NCBI GenBank assembly: GCA_937875885.1
Contig: CALEIO010000117.1
Location: 1-5,070, forward strand
From: an uncultured Clostridia bacterium
Lineage (GTDB): Bacteria > Bacillota > Clostridia > Oscillospirales > Acutalibacteraceae
Length of the DNA: 5,070 nt
Direction: 5' to 3'
Shown piece by piece: positions 5,063 through 5,070 of this stretch. Both the position numbers and the translations under genes were made by a program. How positions within the stretch are numbered: position 1 is the stretch's first letter; the number at the start of each line of letters is the position of its first letter. A model generated the notes under the pieces. That model saw nothing but the letters and a program-made list of their open reading frames with translations. It had not been told where the DNA came from and made no database searches.

Positions 5063-5070
5063 TGTCTTTA

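Overview
The window appears to join sequence from two different sources. Bases 1 to about 1020 are very AT-rich: 15 G/C in the 60 bases 481-540, almost only TTA for Leu and AGA for Arg, and few C-ending codons. This style fits low-GC Bacilli or Mollicutes-like gut bacteria. From about 1020 the composition changes abruptly (32 G/C in the 60 bases 2041-2100), and all genes lie on the minus strand. Their content and style suggest a Clostridia/Ruminococcus-like Firmicute. The organism assignments are inference.

Layout: (1) 3-1112, plus strand, a partial low-GC protein of unknown function with a likely lipoprotein signal at the window edge. Its real sequence stops near 1020, and its last codons only read through the antisense of the next gene. 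(2) About 1015-1080 is a breakpoint where two converging genes are each cut inside coding sequence. (3) Minus strand, in transcription order from the right: a 5'-truncated membrane-anchored TadE/pseudopilin-like protein (4465-4974), a DUF6382-like + Pro-rich linker + FHA protein (2838-4445), a 291-base gap, a PP2C Ser/Thr phosphatase (1779-2546), and a Hanks-type Ser/Thr kinase truncated at its C-terminus (1010-1762). (4) 4981-5070 is a palindromic, G-rich non-coding tail with two strong hairpins and a ribosome-binding-site-like sequence on the plus strand at the extreme edge.

The minus-strand genes look like one phosphosignalling module. The kinase would phosphorylate Thr and PP2C would reverse it. 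The FHA protein carries both a pThr-binding domain and, just before it, two copies of GETTVLG. That arrangement recalls the GarA/OdhI switch, in which a phosphorylated N-terminal TT motif is bound by the protein's own FHA domain. The pseudopilin-like neighbour suggests the output may be a Tad/Flp-type pilus or related envelope machine; this is an inference from one truncated gene. No mobile-element gene, CRISPR array, tRNA or rRNA was seen. The two breakpoints (about 1020 and about 4980) both cut genes, so an assembly chimera or a rearrangement should be excluded before any biology is read from the junctions.
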